Source of the DNA: Microcaldota archaeon
Lineage (GTDB): Archaea; Micrarchaeota; Micrarchaeia; Micrarchaeales; Micrarchaeaceae
Direction: 5' to 3'
Length of the DNA stretch: 45,709 nucleotides
NCBI GenBank assembly: GCA_021806095.1
Contig: JAJZYD010000003.1
Coordinates: 1 to 45,709 of the forward strand
Part shown: positions 33,902 to 42,164 of the stretch, in pieces
Layout of the letters: the number at the start of each line of letters is the position of its first letter
Numbering within the stretch: the first letter of the stretch is position 1
Translations under genes and position numbers: made by a program
The notes under the pieces: model-generated
What the model was told of the DNA's origin: nothing
What the model saw: only the letters and a program-made list of their open reading frames with translations
The model's database searches: none

Positions 33902-34456
33902 TTATTTACGCTTAAATACCAGCCCGTAGTGATTTATTCCTGGTATAAATTCTTTTTCAAGCTTGAAGTCCTTGAAAAATCCAATATAATCCTCTTTGCT
34001 CATCCTTATGCTCATTGGAGGGCCAAATGATGTTTCTTTTTTCTCCCAGTCTACTATTATGACACTGCCTGCATGCTTTAATATCCTTAATGCTTCTTCG
34101 TAGACTTTCTCTCTTTCCCTCATGTCATGGAAGGAATTAGCAAACAATACAGCATCTACAGTATTTGAAGGTATTGATGTATGCGATGCATCCTCATTTA
34201 ATACTATTGTATTATCATTATCTATCCTCTTTTTCAATTCTTTAATTGCTTCTTTATTTGAATCTACGCAATAAAGTTTTTCAGCATAATTTTGCAAATA
34301 TTTACAATAAAATCCGCTGCCACACCCAAGCTCTGCTATGATTTTTGCATTTCCAAGTGCATCTAACATGAATTGATCCGGCTTTTCATTTTGCTCTCTT
34401 GATGCTCCATCATACATATGGAATCTATACATTCCTATATTATCTTTTTCCTCCAC
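33902..34456 (-). CDS. Class I SAM-dependent methyltransferase
   Basis: Motif I IIAELGCGSGFYCKYL, motif II LYCVDSNKEAI, motif III LNEDASHTSIPSNTVDAVLFANSFHDM, and post-motif RILKHAGSVIIVDWEKKETSFGPPMSIRMSKEDYIGFF. The last segment resembles small UbiE/ArsM-type methyltransferases. Substrate not deducible. It stands alone between MetRS and LemA genes on the same strand. Confidence 0.82.
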   Translation of the reverse strand: MEEKDNIGMYRFHMYDGASREQNEKPDQFMLDALGNAKIIAELGCGSGFYCKYLQNYAEKLYCVDSNKEAIKELKKRIDNDNTIVLNEDASHTSIPSNTVDAVLFANSFHDMREREKVYEEALRILKHAGSVIIVDWEKKETSFGPPMSIRMSKEDYIGFFKDFKLEKEFIPGINHYGLVFKRK

Positions 34457-34577
34457 ATAATCACATTATTTATTAAAATATTAAATGTAAAATTCTTTAT
34501 ATTTTTATTATAAATAACATTTTGATTTTTAACTTCCCAAAGGAAAGGAAAAGAAAAAAAAAGGTAAAAAATAAAAA

Positions 34578-35141
34578 TTATTGATCAAAGCTCACTTTTA
34601 CATCCTGCTTTTCTTCTTCTGCTACATTAAACATTTGCTTTGCATTATAGTGCATGAATGAAGCAACTATATCTGATGGGAATTGCTGTATTTTAATGTT
34701 GAAATTATTTACAGAATTATTGTATAATTCTCTCTGATCTGCAAGTTGATTTTCTATGTCAGTTATGCTTTGTTGGAGCTGCATTACATTATTATCTGCT
34801 TTAAGGTCTGGATAATTTTCCATAACCGCAAACAATGTTTTCAGAGCACCAGTAATCTGATTAGAAGTATCCATCTTTGCCTGTATATTATTTTGAGGAA
34901 CAGTTTCCCATGCGCTTCTGAGCTTTGTTATATTTGTCATCACTCCCTTTTCATATTTCATATAGCCGCTTACACTATCAATAAGTTTGCCAAGCATATC
35001 ATGTCTCTTCTGTAGTAAAACATCAATATTTTTCCAATTTTTATTTACATCATTATTCAATACTACTAAGGAGTTGTATATTAAAACAAATGCAGCTACT
35101 ATGATAAGAATAATGACCCCTATTATTATTTCCAGTAACAT
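34578..35141 (-). CDS. lemA: LemA family protein
   Basis: One N-terminal membrane helix (LLEIIIGVIILIIVAAFVLIYNSLVVL) followed by the long LemA helical bundle: NDVNKNWKNIDVLLQKRHDMLGKLIDSVSGYMKYEKGVMTNITKLRSAW, and YNSVNNFNIKIQQFPSDIVASFMHYNAKQMFNVAEEEKQDVKVSF. LemA proteins are membrane-anchored with the helical part usually outside; their function is unresolved. Residue count (187) is typical. Confidence 0.92.
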   Translation of the reverse strand: MLLEIIIGVIILIIVAAFVLIYNSLVVLNNDVNKNWKNIDVLLQKRHDMLGKLIDSVSGYMKYEKGVMTNITKLRSAWETVPQNNIQAKMDTSNQITGALKTLFAVMENYPDLKADNNVMQLQQSITDIENQLADQRELYNNSVNNFNIKIQQFPSDIVASFMHYNAKQMFNVAEEEKQDVKVSFDQ

Positions 35142-35358
35142 ATTACCACTTTTTTATAAATATAAATATATTTCAAGTATTTATTATAGATAAATATTTA
35201 AAATACTTTGTTATTAGTTATAATATATGTTAACTATAACCGTCAAAATTCTAAAACTAATAAAGGATATAATAAAAGGATTGTAATATAATAATAAAAT
35301 ATATAATAATTTGAATATAAAATAAATAAATTGATGAAAGATAATAGGGTAAGATTAT

Positions 35359-36426
35359 ATGGATTATTTGCTTGTTTGCTCAAATTGTGGTATCAATTAT
35401 AAAAGTGATTATAAAAAACAGATATGCAATTCATGTAATGGATTATTAGCTGTGAAATATAAACAAAATATAAACAATAGGCTGATTAAAAATAATGAAA
35501 TTCATTCATTCTGGGATTTTGAGGAGCTGCTTCCGAAGTCAAATTATAAACATTATGAATTGGGAAATACAAAGCTCATAAAAACAGATGAAAAGAATCT
35601 TTACTTCAAGTTGGAGATAGAAAATCCAACAAGATCATTTAAAGATAGAGGCTCAGTAATAGAGGTTGCAAAGGCTGTTGAGTATGGCTATGACAAAATT
35701 GCATGCGCTTCTACTGGCAATATGGCTTATTCAATAGCATACTATGCAAAACTTTATGGAATAAAATCAAAAATATTCATAAGCAACAATGCTAACAAGG
35801 ATAAAGTAAAATATATAAGAGAAACACACGATGCAGATATAACTAAAGTTGATGGCGATTTTAATATGGCTTTAAAAATAGCTGAGCAGTATGCTGAGCG
35901 TGAGCATGCATTTCTAGCTGGCGATTACTGTTATAGAATGGAAGGGCAGCGTACAATAGCATATGAACTTGCAAGGCAGATTGAAGATGTAAGCAATATA
36001 ATTATACCTGTTGGAAATGCAACATTATTAAGTGGGGTATTAAAAGCAGAAAAAGAGATGTTTGATGCAAAGATTATAAAGAAAATGCCTAAAATAATAG
36101 GCGTTGAGGCAGAGCGATGTGCACCGCTTTATAAAGCATTCATGAATAGCAGCAAAGTAATATATGAAAAACCCAATACAAAGGCTGATGCAATAGCTGT
36201 GGGTTATCCAACTTTTGGAGAGCAGAGCATTGAACTTCTTAAGCAATACAAGGGATTGTTTGTTGCTGTAAGTGATCAGGAAATGATTAAAGAGCAGAAT
36301 GAATTCTATAATAATTATGGATTAATTGCAGAGATGGCGGGGGTAGCTGCAATTGCCGCATTCAAAAAGTTAAAGAAGAAACTTAAAGGCAAAAGTATTG
36401 CAATAATAAGCGGAGGAAATATATAA
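35359..36426 (+). CDS. thrC: Threonine synthase
   Basis: PLP enzyme converting O-phosphohomoserine to threonine. A zinc-ribbon-like N-terminus (CSNCGINY...CNSCNGLLAV) precedes the fold-type II PLP domain: ENPTRSFKDRGSVIEVAKAV with the PLP lysine, CASTGNMAYSIAYYAK binding the phosphate, and IIPVGNATLLSGVLKAEKEM. GYPTFGEQSIELLKQYKG and GVAAIAAFKKL complete it. At 355 residues it is the compact archaeal form. The fibrillarin gene follows 22 bases later. Confidence 0.92.
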   Translation: MDYLLVCSNCGINYKSDYKKQICNSCNGLLAVKYKQNINNRLIKNNEIHSFWDFEELLPKSNYKHYELGNTKLIKTDEKNLYFKLEIENPTRSFKDRGSVIEVAKAVEYGYDKIACASTGNMAYSIAYYAKLYGIKSKIFISNNANKDKVKYIRETHDADITKVDGDFNMALKIAEQYAEREHAFLAGDYCYRMEGQRTIAYELARQIEDVSNIIIPVGNATLLSGVLKAEKEMFDAKIIKKMPKIIGVEAERCAPLYKAFMNSSKVIYEKPNTKADAIAVGYPTFGEQSIELLKQYKGLFVAVSDQEMIKEQNEFYNNYGLIAEMAGVAAIAAFKKLKKKLKGKSIAIISGGNI

Positions 36427-36448
36427 AATAAATTTAGATGTTTTTTAT

Positions 36449-37108
36449 ATGGAGGCCAAAAAAATTTTTAATGAAGTATATAAGATTGATGGCAAAATAG
36501 CTACGCTTAATTTAGTAAGGGGCAAAAAAGTATATAACGAAGTGCTTGTAGATATAAATGGTATTGAATACAGGCTTTGGAACCCCTATCGGAGCAAGCT
36601 TTCAGCAGCTATCTTAAAAGGGCTAAAGACATTCGCAATAAAGAAAGGATCATACGTGCTTTATTTAGGAGCATCAACAGGAACAACATCAAGCCACGTC
36701 AGCGACATTGTTGGCATTGACGGCAGAATTTATGCAGTCGAAATATCTGAAAGGAGCATGCGCGATTTGATTAAACTCTGTGAGATTAGGAATAATATGC
36801 TTCCTATCCTTGAGGATGCAAGCCATCCTGATAGATATGCAGAAGTCATAAACACGTGCGATATAATTTATCAAGATGTGTCTGCAAAGAACCAGGTAGA
36901 AATATTAAGAAACAATTCAAGATTCTTAAAGAAAGGAGGCATTGCCTATTTTATTATAAAATCACAAAGCATAGATATTTCAAGGCCTCCTGAAAAAATA
37001 TTTGAAGAATCTTTGCAAAGCTTGTCAGACATATTTGATGTTGTTGAGAAGTTGACACTTGAACCATATGATAATATGCACATGTTTGCTGTGCTTAAAA
37101 AACGATGA
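36449..37108 (+). CDS. flpA: Fibrillarin-like rRNA/tRNA 2'-O-methyltransferase
   Basis: Catalytic subunit of the archaeal C/D-box sRNP with Nop5 and L7Ae. Seen: RLWNPYRSKLSAAILKGLK, SAM motif VLYLGASTGTTSSHVSDIVG, IYAVEISERSMRDLI, ILEDASHPDRY and IIYQDVSAKNQVEILRNNSRFLKKGGIAYFIIKSQSID. Length matches FlpA. Nop5 and L7Ae are not adjacent, unlike many archaea. The stop codon overlaps the next gene's start (ATGA). Confidence 0.95.
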   Translation: MEAKKIFNEVYKIDGKIATLNLVRGKKVYNEVLVDINGIEYRLWNPYRSKLSAAILKGLKTFAIKKGSYVLYLGASTGTTSSHVSDIVGIDGRIYAVEISERSMRDLIKLCEIRNNMLPILEDASHPDRYAEVINTCDIIYQDVSAKNQVEILRNNSRFLKKGGIAYFIIKSQSIDISRPPEKIFEESLQSLSDIFDVVEKLTLEPYDNMHMFAVLKKR

Positions 37109-37917
37109 TTATTGTGAATGATTTAAAAAATATAAATAAAATAATAAAGAAGTTAATTAGCAATTCAACATTGAATACACTTAATATAAATAATCATGAG
37201 GAGTGTGCGTACTGCGGCACAGAAAATATTATTTCAAATAGCATATGGATCTGCACTAATTGCAAGTGCATAAACAGCTCGCTTTCAAAAAAATTGATAA
37301 TGTCTGATCCTGCATTGTTGAAAACAATTTCAGAGATATATGAATTAAGGAAAAGCGAAATGTATGATGATGCGATAGCAAAATATGACGCAATTAAAAA
37401 CTATACTGATGTAAGATTCGCTTATGCTGAAGCTCGCTTATGTAGATATGCATCTGACAAAATACTTGAACAGGTTGATTATAACAGGAAGGATTTTATG
37501 GAGGAGAATGCAGAGCTGAAATCAAAAGCATCTGCATACGAATCAAAAGCGAAGCATCTTTTCTACAAAGTTATTTATGCTGTCCAGAATGCGCAGAATC
37601 CAACTCAAGAAATGCTGTTCATGCGGGCCATGGCTGAGCTTGAGCTCAAAAGATTCAAGGATGTTAAAGCAACACTCACATTGTTTGATTCATCCGCTCC
37701 AAATCCAATGGCTGATTACACCAAGGTGTTGTTTGATATTGAAATAAAAGATTACGAAAACGCTTTGGATAATGCATCCAAGATTATATCCAGCAACATA
37801 TTCAAAGAGAATGCTTTTTATTATGCTGCCATAATTCTAATAAAATTAAATAAAATAAACGAAGCAAAGAAGATTTTGAAAGCGTTATCAAAGTTCAATC
37901 TAAAAATTCTACAATAG
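37105..37917 (+). CDS. Zinc-ribbon plus TPR-like repeat protein
   Basis: Four-base overlap with flpA indicates translational coupling. An N-terminal zinc ribbon (ECAYCGTENIISNSIWICTNCKC, about 33-55) is followed by helical repeats: YELRKSEMYDDAIAKYDAIKN, EMLFMRAMAELELKRFKDVKATLTLFDSS, YTKVLFDIEIKDYENALDNASKII, AFYYAAIILIKLNKINEAKKILKALS. This TPR-like array suggests a protein-protein adaptor. Coupling to fibrillarin hints at a role in RNP assembly, but that is inference; no family is recognised. Confidence 0.7.
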   Translation: MIIVNDLKNINKIIKKLISNSTLNTLNINNHEECAYCGTENIISNSIWICTNCKCINSSLSKKLIMSDPALLKTISEIYELRKSEMYDDAIAKYDAIKNYTDVRFAYAEARLCRYASDKILEQVDYNRKDFMEENAELKSKASAYESKAKHLFYKVIYAVQNAQNPTQEMLFMRAMAELELKRFKDVKATLTLFDSSAPNPMADYTKVLFDIEIKDYENALDNASKIISSNIFKENAFYYAAIILIKLNKINEAKKILKALSKFNLKILQ

Positions 37918-37941
37918 GAAGTTGTTTTTTAATTTTATAAT

Positions 37942-37987
37942 TTTATAAACACGTAACGGAATTTATAAACAAAACGGGTTTTAACAA
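37942..37987. repeat. Left-flank repeat units of the R-M island
   Basis: TTTATAAAC units at 37942 and 37962 (20-base spacing) and a weaker TTTTAACAA at 37979. The second unit lies in GGAATTTATAAACAAAA (37958-37974), which recurs exactly at 41945-41961 on the far side of the island. Confidence 0.55.
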
Positions 37988-38075
37988 TGTTCAGACCCTT
38001 CATTTGTTTGTTGTTCATGTAGTCGCTGCTTATATATATTATTTCATATTACATTATGTATATACATAAAAAAGG

Positions 38076-38135
38076 TATACTTTATCAAATGATATTATGG
38101 TAATATAGTAAGCTTTAAATACTTTTTCAAAGTAT
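38076..38135. promoter_or_regulatory. Promoter and palindromic operator of the regulator operon
   Basis: TATA box TTTAAATA (38114-38121) is followed by the palindrome ATACTTT-TTC-AAAGTAT (38119-38135), placed between TATA and the expected start of transcription near 38140. A further TATACTTT half-site is at 38076. The same half-sites form the palindrome at 38675-38698. Confidence 0.6.
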
Positions 38136-38149
38136 ATCTATCTGATAAG

Positions 38150-38437
38150 ATGTCACGTAAGAAGATGAATATACGCCAGCAGCAAATCGGGCGTATGCAA
38201 ATGAGGATAAAATATACGAAGTTGCCAGAGGACGTCAAGAAGGCGATAGTATCAATGCCTTATATAGTAGAAGAAACAGTAAAACTCACATGGGATGGAA
38301 GGCAATTTATATTAAGGATACCTAAGGAAATTGCAGAGGAAGCAGGAATAACTGCTGAAAATCAGATCAAATTTAAATTTATTAAATTCCCTCCAGAATC
38401 TAATGAAAAATCCAAACTTGAAATAAGTGTATTATAA
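38150..38437 (+). CDS. AbrB-like (swapped-hairpin) DNA-binding regulator
   Basis: ETVKLTWDGRQFILRIPKEIAEEAGITAENQIKFKFIKFP has the AbrB/SpoVT looped-hinge-helix pattern (beta strand, RIPKEIAEEAGI, beta strands), preceded by a basic N-terminal arm (RKKMNIRQQQIGRMQMRIKY). A 95-residue dimer binding palindromic DNA is expected. The stop overlaps the next start (TAATG), so both regulators are made together. Its promoter carries a palindrome, suggesting autoregulation. Confidence 0.78.
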   Translation: MSRKKMNIRQQQIGRMQMRIKYTKLPEDVKKAIVSMPYIVEETVKLTWDGRQFILRIPKEIAEEAGITAENQIKFKFIKFPPESNEKSKLEISVL

Positions 38438-38643
38438 TGGAAGAATATAGTTCATTAGAAAGGAAGATTATGTCAATACTCTATTCTGCAGGAAAACCAC
38501 TGCCTACAGAAAGGATAGCAAAGCAGTTAGATATATCAAGGATAACCGCAAAGAAGTATCTTATAGGTTTAGAAAAATATAAGAAAGTGGAAAGCAAGAA
38601 AGAAGGAAGAGCGGTGTATTGGTGGTTAAGCCTAAAGAAGTGA
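38437..38643 (+). CDS. Small winged helix-turn-helix regulator
   Basis: A 68-residue protein consisting of one winged helix: LERKIMSILYSAGKPLPTERIAKQLDISRITAKKYLIGLEKYKKVESKKEGRAVYWWL. Recognition helix SRITAKKYLIGLEKY is followed by a short wing. Co-translated with the AbrB-like protein through a TAATG overlap. Position ahead of two methyltransferases and a nuclease suggests a controller role, comparable to C proteins of bacterial R-M systems but from different families. Confidence 0.75.
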   Translation: MEEYSSLERKIMSILYSAGKPLPTERIAKQLDISRITAKKYLIGLEKYKKVESKKEGRAVYWWLSLKK

Positions 38644-38660
38644 GGTGTTCAAATGGATAA

Positions 38661-38698
38661 AAAGTATATTATAGTAAAGTATATAAGATTATACTTTA
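38661..38698. promoter_or_regulatory. Strong palindrome upstream of the R-M genes
   Basis: TAAAGTATA (38675-38683) and TATACTTTA (38690-38698) form perfect 9-bp arms over a 6-base spacer. An additional AAAGTATA half-site lies at 38661-38668. Same half-sites as in the regulator promoter. Confidence 0.6.
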
Positions 38699-38817
38699 AT
38701 AATACTATTAAAAATGCATGGCTAACGCTATACAAATAGGCCGATTGTTTCTAGGTGTGAGTAGTAAATTAAGAACTTATTTGTTAGCTGCTGCTGTGCA
38801 TATTTTTGGTGCTTTGT

Positions 38818-39684
38818 ATGGATAATTGGTATAACAATGTATATTATAAAGATGCAAGAAATATGTCAGAGATACCTGACAACTCTGTGCATCTAATCAT
38901 TACGTCGCCACCTTACTTCAACATAAAGGATTATGCTAAGGATGGCTATCAAAACAAGAAAATAGCAAGCAAGACAAATGGACAGATTGGGGATATTGAC
39001 AATTATAATGACTACATAAAGGAACTATCTAATGTATGGAAAGAGTGCGAGAGAGTTCTCACACCAAACGGCAAGCTGGCAATAAATGTCCCATTAATGC
39101 CCATACTGAAAGATAAAATGAATACGCATCACAATAGACACATCTTTGACATAAATGCAAGCATAGAGACCTCAATTTTGCAAAACAACAAAAAGTTATA
39201 TCTGTTTGACTTGTTTATTTGGAATAGAAAGAACCCAACAAAGAAGCTTATGTTTGGGTCTTATCCGTATCCGAGAAATTTCTATGCACAAAACACAATA
39301 GAATTTATAACTATATATGTGAAGGAAGGTAAGCCACTAAACAATGTATCAGAAAAAATAAAAGAAGCAAGCAAACTGACTGAAAGCGAATGGGTAGAAT
39401 ATACCAAACAAGTATGGGATATTGCCATACCCAACAAGGCAGACCTTGCCTTTGGAAAGCATTGTGCGATTATGCCAGAGGAGATAGTTAGAAGGTGCGT
39501 AAGGCTATTCAGTTTTGAGGGGGATGTAGTATTAGACCCATTCGTAGGCTCTGGCACTACATTGAAAGTGGCAAAAGAATTGAATAGGCATTATGTAGGC
39601 TATGAGTTATCAAAAGCATACAAGTCAGTTATAGACAAGAAGCTTGCCACGCAGAACAAGCTTGTATCTTTTGTATATGAATAG
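38818..39684 (+). CDS. DNA methyltransferase, TSPPY type (R-M system subunit M1)
   Basis: Beta-class amino-methyltransferase with catalytic motif IV early (LIITSPPYFNIKDYAK) and SAM motif I late (VVLDPFVGSGTTLKVAKELNRHYVGYE). TSPPY is typical of N4-cytosine enzymes, although some adenine enzymes share it. The internal FDLFIWNRKNPTKKLMFGSYPYPRNFYAQNTIEFITIY is common in this class. The track starts at TTG 38806; GGTG at 38808-38811 fits ATG 38818. It is followed by a second methyltransferase 8 bases on. Two methyltransferases point to an asymmetric (type IIS) recognition site. Confidence 0.88.
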   Translation: MDNWYNNVYYKDARNMSEIPDNSVHLIITSPPYFNIKDYAKDGYQNKKIASKTNGQIGDIDNYNDYIKELSNVWKECERVLTPNGKLAINVPLMPILKDKMNTHHNRHIFDINASIETSILQNNKKLYLFDLFIWNRKNPTKKLMFGSYPYPRNFYAQNTIEFITIYVKEGKPLNNVSEKIKEASKLTESEWVEYTKQVWDIAIPNKADLAFGKHCAIMPEEIVRRCVRLFSFEGDVVLDPFVGSGTTLKVAKELNRHYVGYELSKAYKSVIDKKLATQNKLVSFVYE

Positions 39685-39692
39685 TGATAATA

Positions 39693-40487
39693 ATGTTAAA
39701 ACTAAACAAGATTTACAATATGGACTGCTTTGAATTTTTAGAAAAGATTGATAATGGAATAATTGATTTGGTCGTAATAGACCCACCTTATAATATGAAT
39801 AAAGGTAAGTGGGACAAATTTGCATCTCAGGATGCGTTTTTTAATTTTACTTACAAGTGGATAGATGCTGTAATACCAAAGCTAAAGGATACTGGAAGCT
39901 TCTATGTATTCAACACACCATTCAATTCTGCTTACATACTGCAATATTTGATAGGTAAAGGTCTTGTCTTTCAGAATTGGATAACGTGGGATAAAAGAGA
40001 TGGCTTTTCGGCTACTAAAAAGAGATACACTAATGGTCAAGAGACAATTCTATTCTTTACAAAAAGCAAGGAACATATCTTTAATGCTGATAAGATAAGA
40101 GTGCCTTATGAATCAGAGGACAGAATCAAGCACGCAAAGGTAAAAGGCATACTAAAGAATGGAGAACGATGGTATCCTAATCCTAAAGGTAGATTATGTG
40201 GTGAGGTATGGCACATAACAAGCGAAAGACTAAAAAATAAAGTTAATGGTAAAACGCCTAAACTACCACACGCAACAACAAAGCCTTTGGAATTGATAGA
40301 GAGGATAGTCAATGCAAGCAGTAATAAAGAAGATTTGGTTTTGGACTGCTTTATGGGAAGTGGCACAACTGCAATAGCTTGTAAGGAATTAGGAAGGAAC
40401 TTTATTGGATGCGACAGCAATAAGGGCTATGTCGATATAGCAAGAAAACACTTGCATGAGATAGAGAAACAGAAAAAATTAACATAA
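39693..40487 (+). CDS. DNA methyltransferase, DPPY type (R-M system subunit M2)
   Basis: Second beta-class methyltransferase: motif IV DLVVIDPPYNMNKGKWDKF near residue 30, WITWDKRDGFSATKKRYTNGQETILFFTK, HATTKPLELIERIVNASS, and motif I LVLDCFMGSGTTAIACKELGRNFIGCD at the end. DPPY indicates N6-adenine (or N4-cytosine) methylation; adenine more likely. The track uses GTG 39684, but GTGAT there serves as ribosome binding site for ATG 39693. Presumably modifies the other strand of the site recognised by M1. Confidence 0.88.
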   Translation: MLKLNKIYNMDCFEFLEKIDNGIIDLVVIDPPYNMNKGKWDKFASQDAFFNFTYKWIDAVIPKLKDTGSFYVFNTPFNSAYILQYLIGKGLVFQNWITWDKRDGFSATKKRYTNGQETILFFTKSKEHIFNADKIRVPYESEDRIKHAKVKGILKNGERWYPNPKGRLCGEVWHITSERLKNKVNGKTPKLPHATTKPLELIERIVNASSNKEDLVLDCFMGSGTTAIACKELGRNFIGCDSNKGYVDIARKHLHEIEKQKKLT

Positions 40488-40493
40488 GAAAGG

Positions 40494-40501
40494 TTTAAAT
40501 A
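40494..40501 (+). promoter_or_regulatory. Own TATA box for the endonuclease gene
   Basis: TTTAAATA about 25 bases before the endonuclease ATG and after the M2 stop; no ribosome binding site, so a leaderless transcript separate from the methylases is likely. Confidence 0.5.
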
Positions 40502-40522
40502 AATTAACTGCTTTTTACTAAC

Positions 40523-41926
40523 ATGCAATTAGTGGAGAACGATAAAGTCAAGCTAAAGGATGTAGTATCAAACCTTATCAAACATAGCACAGAGATAAGA
40601 CTTGCCATAGCTTTTATCAGGAAGTCAGGTGTAGATGCCATAAGTAGCGACCTCCAAGCCTTCAAGAACAGAGGAGGCAAACTCAAACTTATATTCGGAG
40701 AGGACTTTAATCTAACTGATAGTTCCGCTTTGGACTATCTTTTAGGTCAAGGGGCAGAGATGAAAGTGTATCTGTCAAGAAAAGGTGTATATCACCCTAA
40801 GATTTGGATGTTCAAACTTACTGACAAATGGGTCATAGTAATAGGCTCATCAAATCTAAGTAAGGATGCACTTACCAACAATATAGAAGCAAGTCTTGTA
40901 TTTGAAGGAATAGATTCTGATGTGGATGTTCAAACTTGCCTTTTTGCCTATGATGTCCTTTGGAAATCTGACCGCTGTTTTCCAATAGGTACTGAATACA
41001 TAAAGAACTACAAAAACGAGACCAAAAAGTACTTCAAAAGACGCATCTCAATAAACACTACTGGAACTATCAATTCAGTGCAGTCTTATAACACTCTAAA
41101 AGATGTAATTAAAAGCTGGATTGACATACCAGAAAGTGACAAGTTTGAAAAGAACTCTATTTGGAGGGGCTGGTATTTTCTACCTAATCAGACAGCGATA
41201 ACGGATGATTACCTAAGCAAGCTTCAAAAGATACTGGTATTTATCAAGAGTCATAAACAATACGGAACTACTGGCTATCTTGATATACCTTCAAACACCA
41301 CTGGAGAGCAAATTTGCAAGGACATACAAACCTATGCTGGCATAACATTCAAGAGAAAGAGCCTTAAACTATCAGCAAGAGACCTATTTGTAAGACAACA
41401 AAAGAACTATTTGGAGAAATTGGGATTTATAACAGAAGAGCAGACAAAGATAAGGCTAACAGACTTAGGAGACAAATTTTCTACTGTGAATATGGCTGGT
41501 ATGAAAGCAATATATGAAGATATCCTTGTTGAATATAAGTGGTATGAGATACGCCCATTCTTGTTTATCCTCAGATTATTGCTGGCACTGCAAGATAACA
41601 CTATGTTGTATGATGAGTTTAGCTTCTTTGTAATCCACACAAAGCACGATACTGAGTTTGATGTAGTATATGATTCAATTATGACATATAGATTACTTCC
41701 ACCATCAGACAAGACAAACTTAACACGAGAAGTAAATACATATCTCCAAAGTTCAAAGGGAACAGGTGCTAAAATGGTAATTGAGGATTATAACCTTAAA
41801 CTTGACTTCTTTTTGAAGGATATAAGTGTTTTTGACTATTTGGACTATAATAACACTACTGGAACGCTTAAACTTACAGATATAGCTAAAGCACAGAAAA
41901 TATTGATTGATTCAGACTATCCATAG
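40523..41926 (+). CDS. PLD-family restriction endonuclease (BfiI-like active site)
   Basis: The N-terminal half is a phospholipase-D nuclease domain: EIRLAIAFIRKSGVDAI, GGKLKLIFGEDFNLTDSSAL, then the catalytic HPKIWMFK...VIVIGSSNLSKDALTNNIEASL with H91, K93, N111 and E122. These spacings equal those I recall for BfiI (H105, K107, N125, E136), a metal-independent type IIS enzyme with one PLD motif per subunit. The C-terminal half carries winged-helix-like pieces (NYLEKLGFITEEQTKIRLTDLGDKF; NNTTGTLKLTDIAKAQKIL), likely the target-recognition part, so it is not BfiI's B3 domain by eye. Preceded by its two methyltransferases; own TATA box may delay its expression. Confidence 0.78.
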   Translation: MQLVENDKVKLKDVVSNLIKHSTEIRLAIAFIRKSGVDAISSDLQAFKNRGGKLKLIFGEDFNLTDSSALDYLLGQGAEMKVYLSRKGVYHPKIWMFKLTDKWVIVIGSSNLSKDALTNNIEASLVFEGIDSDVDVQTCLFAYDVLWKSDRCFPIGTEYIKNYKNETKKYFKRRISINTTGTINSVQSYNTLKDVIKSWIDIPESDKFEKNSIWRGWYFLPNQTAITDDYLSKLQKILVFIKSHKQYGTTGYLDIPSNTTGEQICKDIQTYAGITFKRKSLKLSARDLFVRQQKNYLEKLGFITEEQTKIRLTDLGDKFSTVNMAGMKAIYEDILVEYKWYEIRPFLFILRLLLALQDNTMLYDEFSFFVIHTKHDTEFDVVYDSIMTYRLLPPSDKTNLTREVNTYLQSSKGTGAKMVIEDYNLKLDFFLKDISVFDYLDYNNTTGTLKLTDIAKAQKILIDSDYP

Positions 41927-42115
41927 AATTTATAAACAAAGAGAGGAATTTATAAACAAAAGGCATTTTATAAACAACGCCCTCACGTGCGGCTTCGCTC
42001 CTTTAGTCCTTGAATTTGACTACTTTAGGAGCAACATTCAGACTTTAGGAGCATAATTGACTTTATGAGCAAAGTCCTCTCGTGTTAAAAGCTTAAATAC
42101 TACTTTATCAACAAA
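41925..42115. repeat. Array of degenerate repeats with about 20-bp period, right flank of the R-M island
   Basis: TTTATAAACAA occurs at 41929, 41949 and 41967 (spacing 20, 18); ACTTTAGGAGCA at 42022 and 42042 with ACTTTATGAGCA at 42060 (spacing 20, 18); and a related CTTTATCAACAAAGG at 42103. GGAATTTATAAACAAAA at 41945-41961 repeats the left flank (37958-37974). The array begins at the stop codon of the endonuclease. It holds no ORF. The regular two-helical-turn spacing suggests protein binding. Confidence 0.6.
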
Positions 42116-42164
42116 GGCATTAAAACCGAAAGGTATATATATCTGAACATTCACAATATTAAAG

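Noticed and set aside
38653-38739. 28-codon ORF with GGTG in front, upstream of M1
   Set aside because: It consists largely of the AAAGTATA/TATACTTT operator sequence; coding role unlikely.
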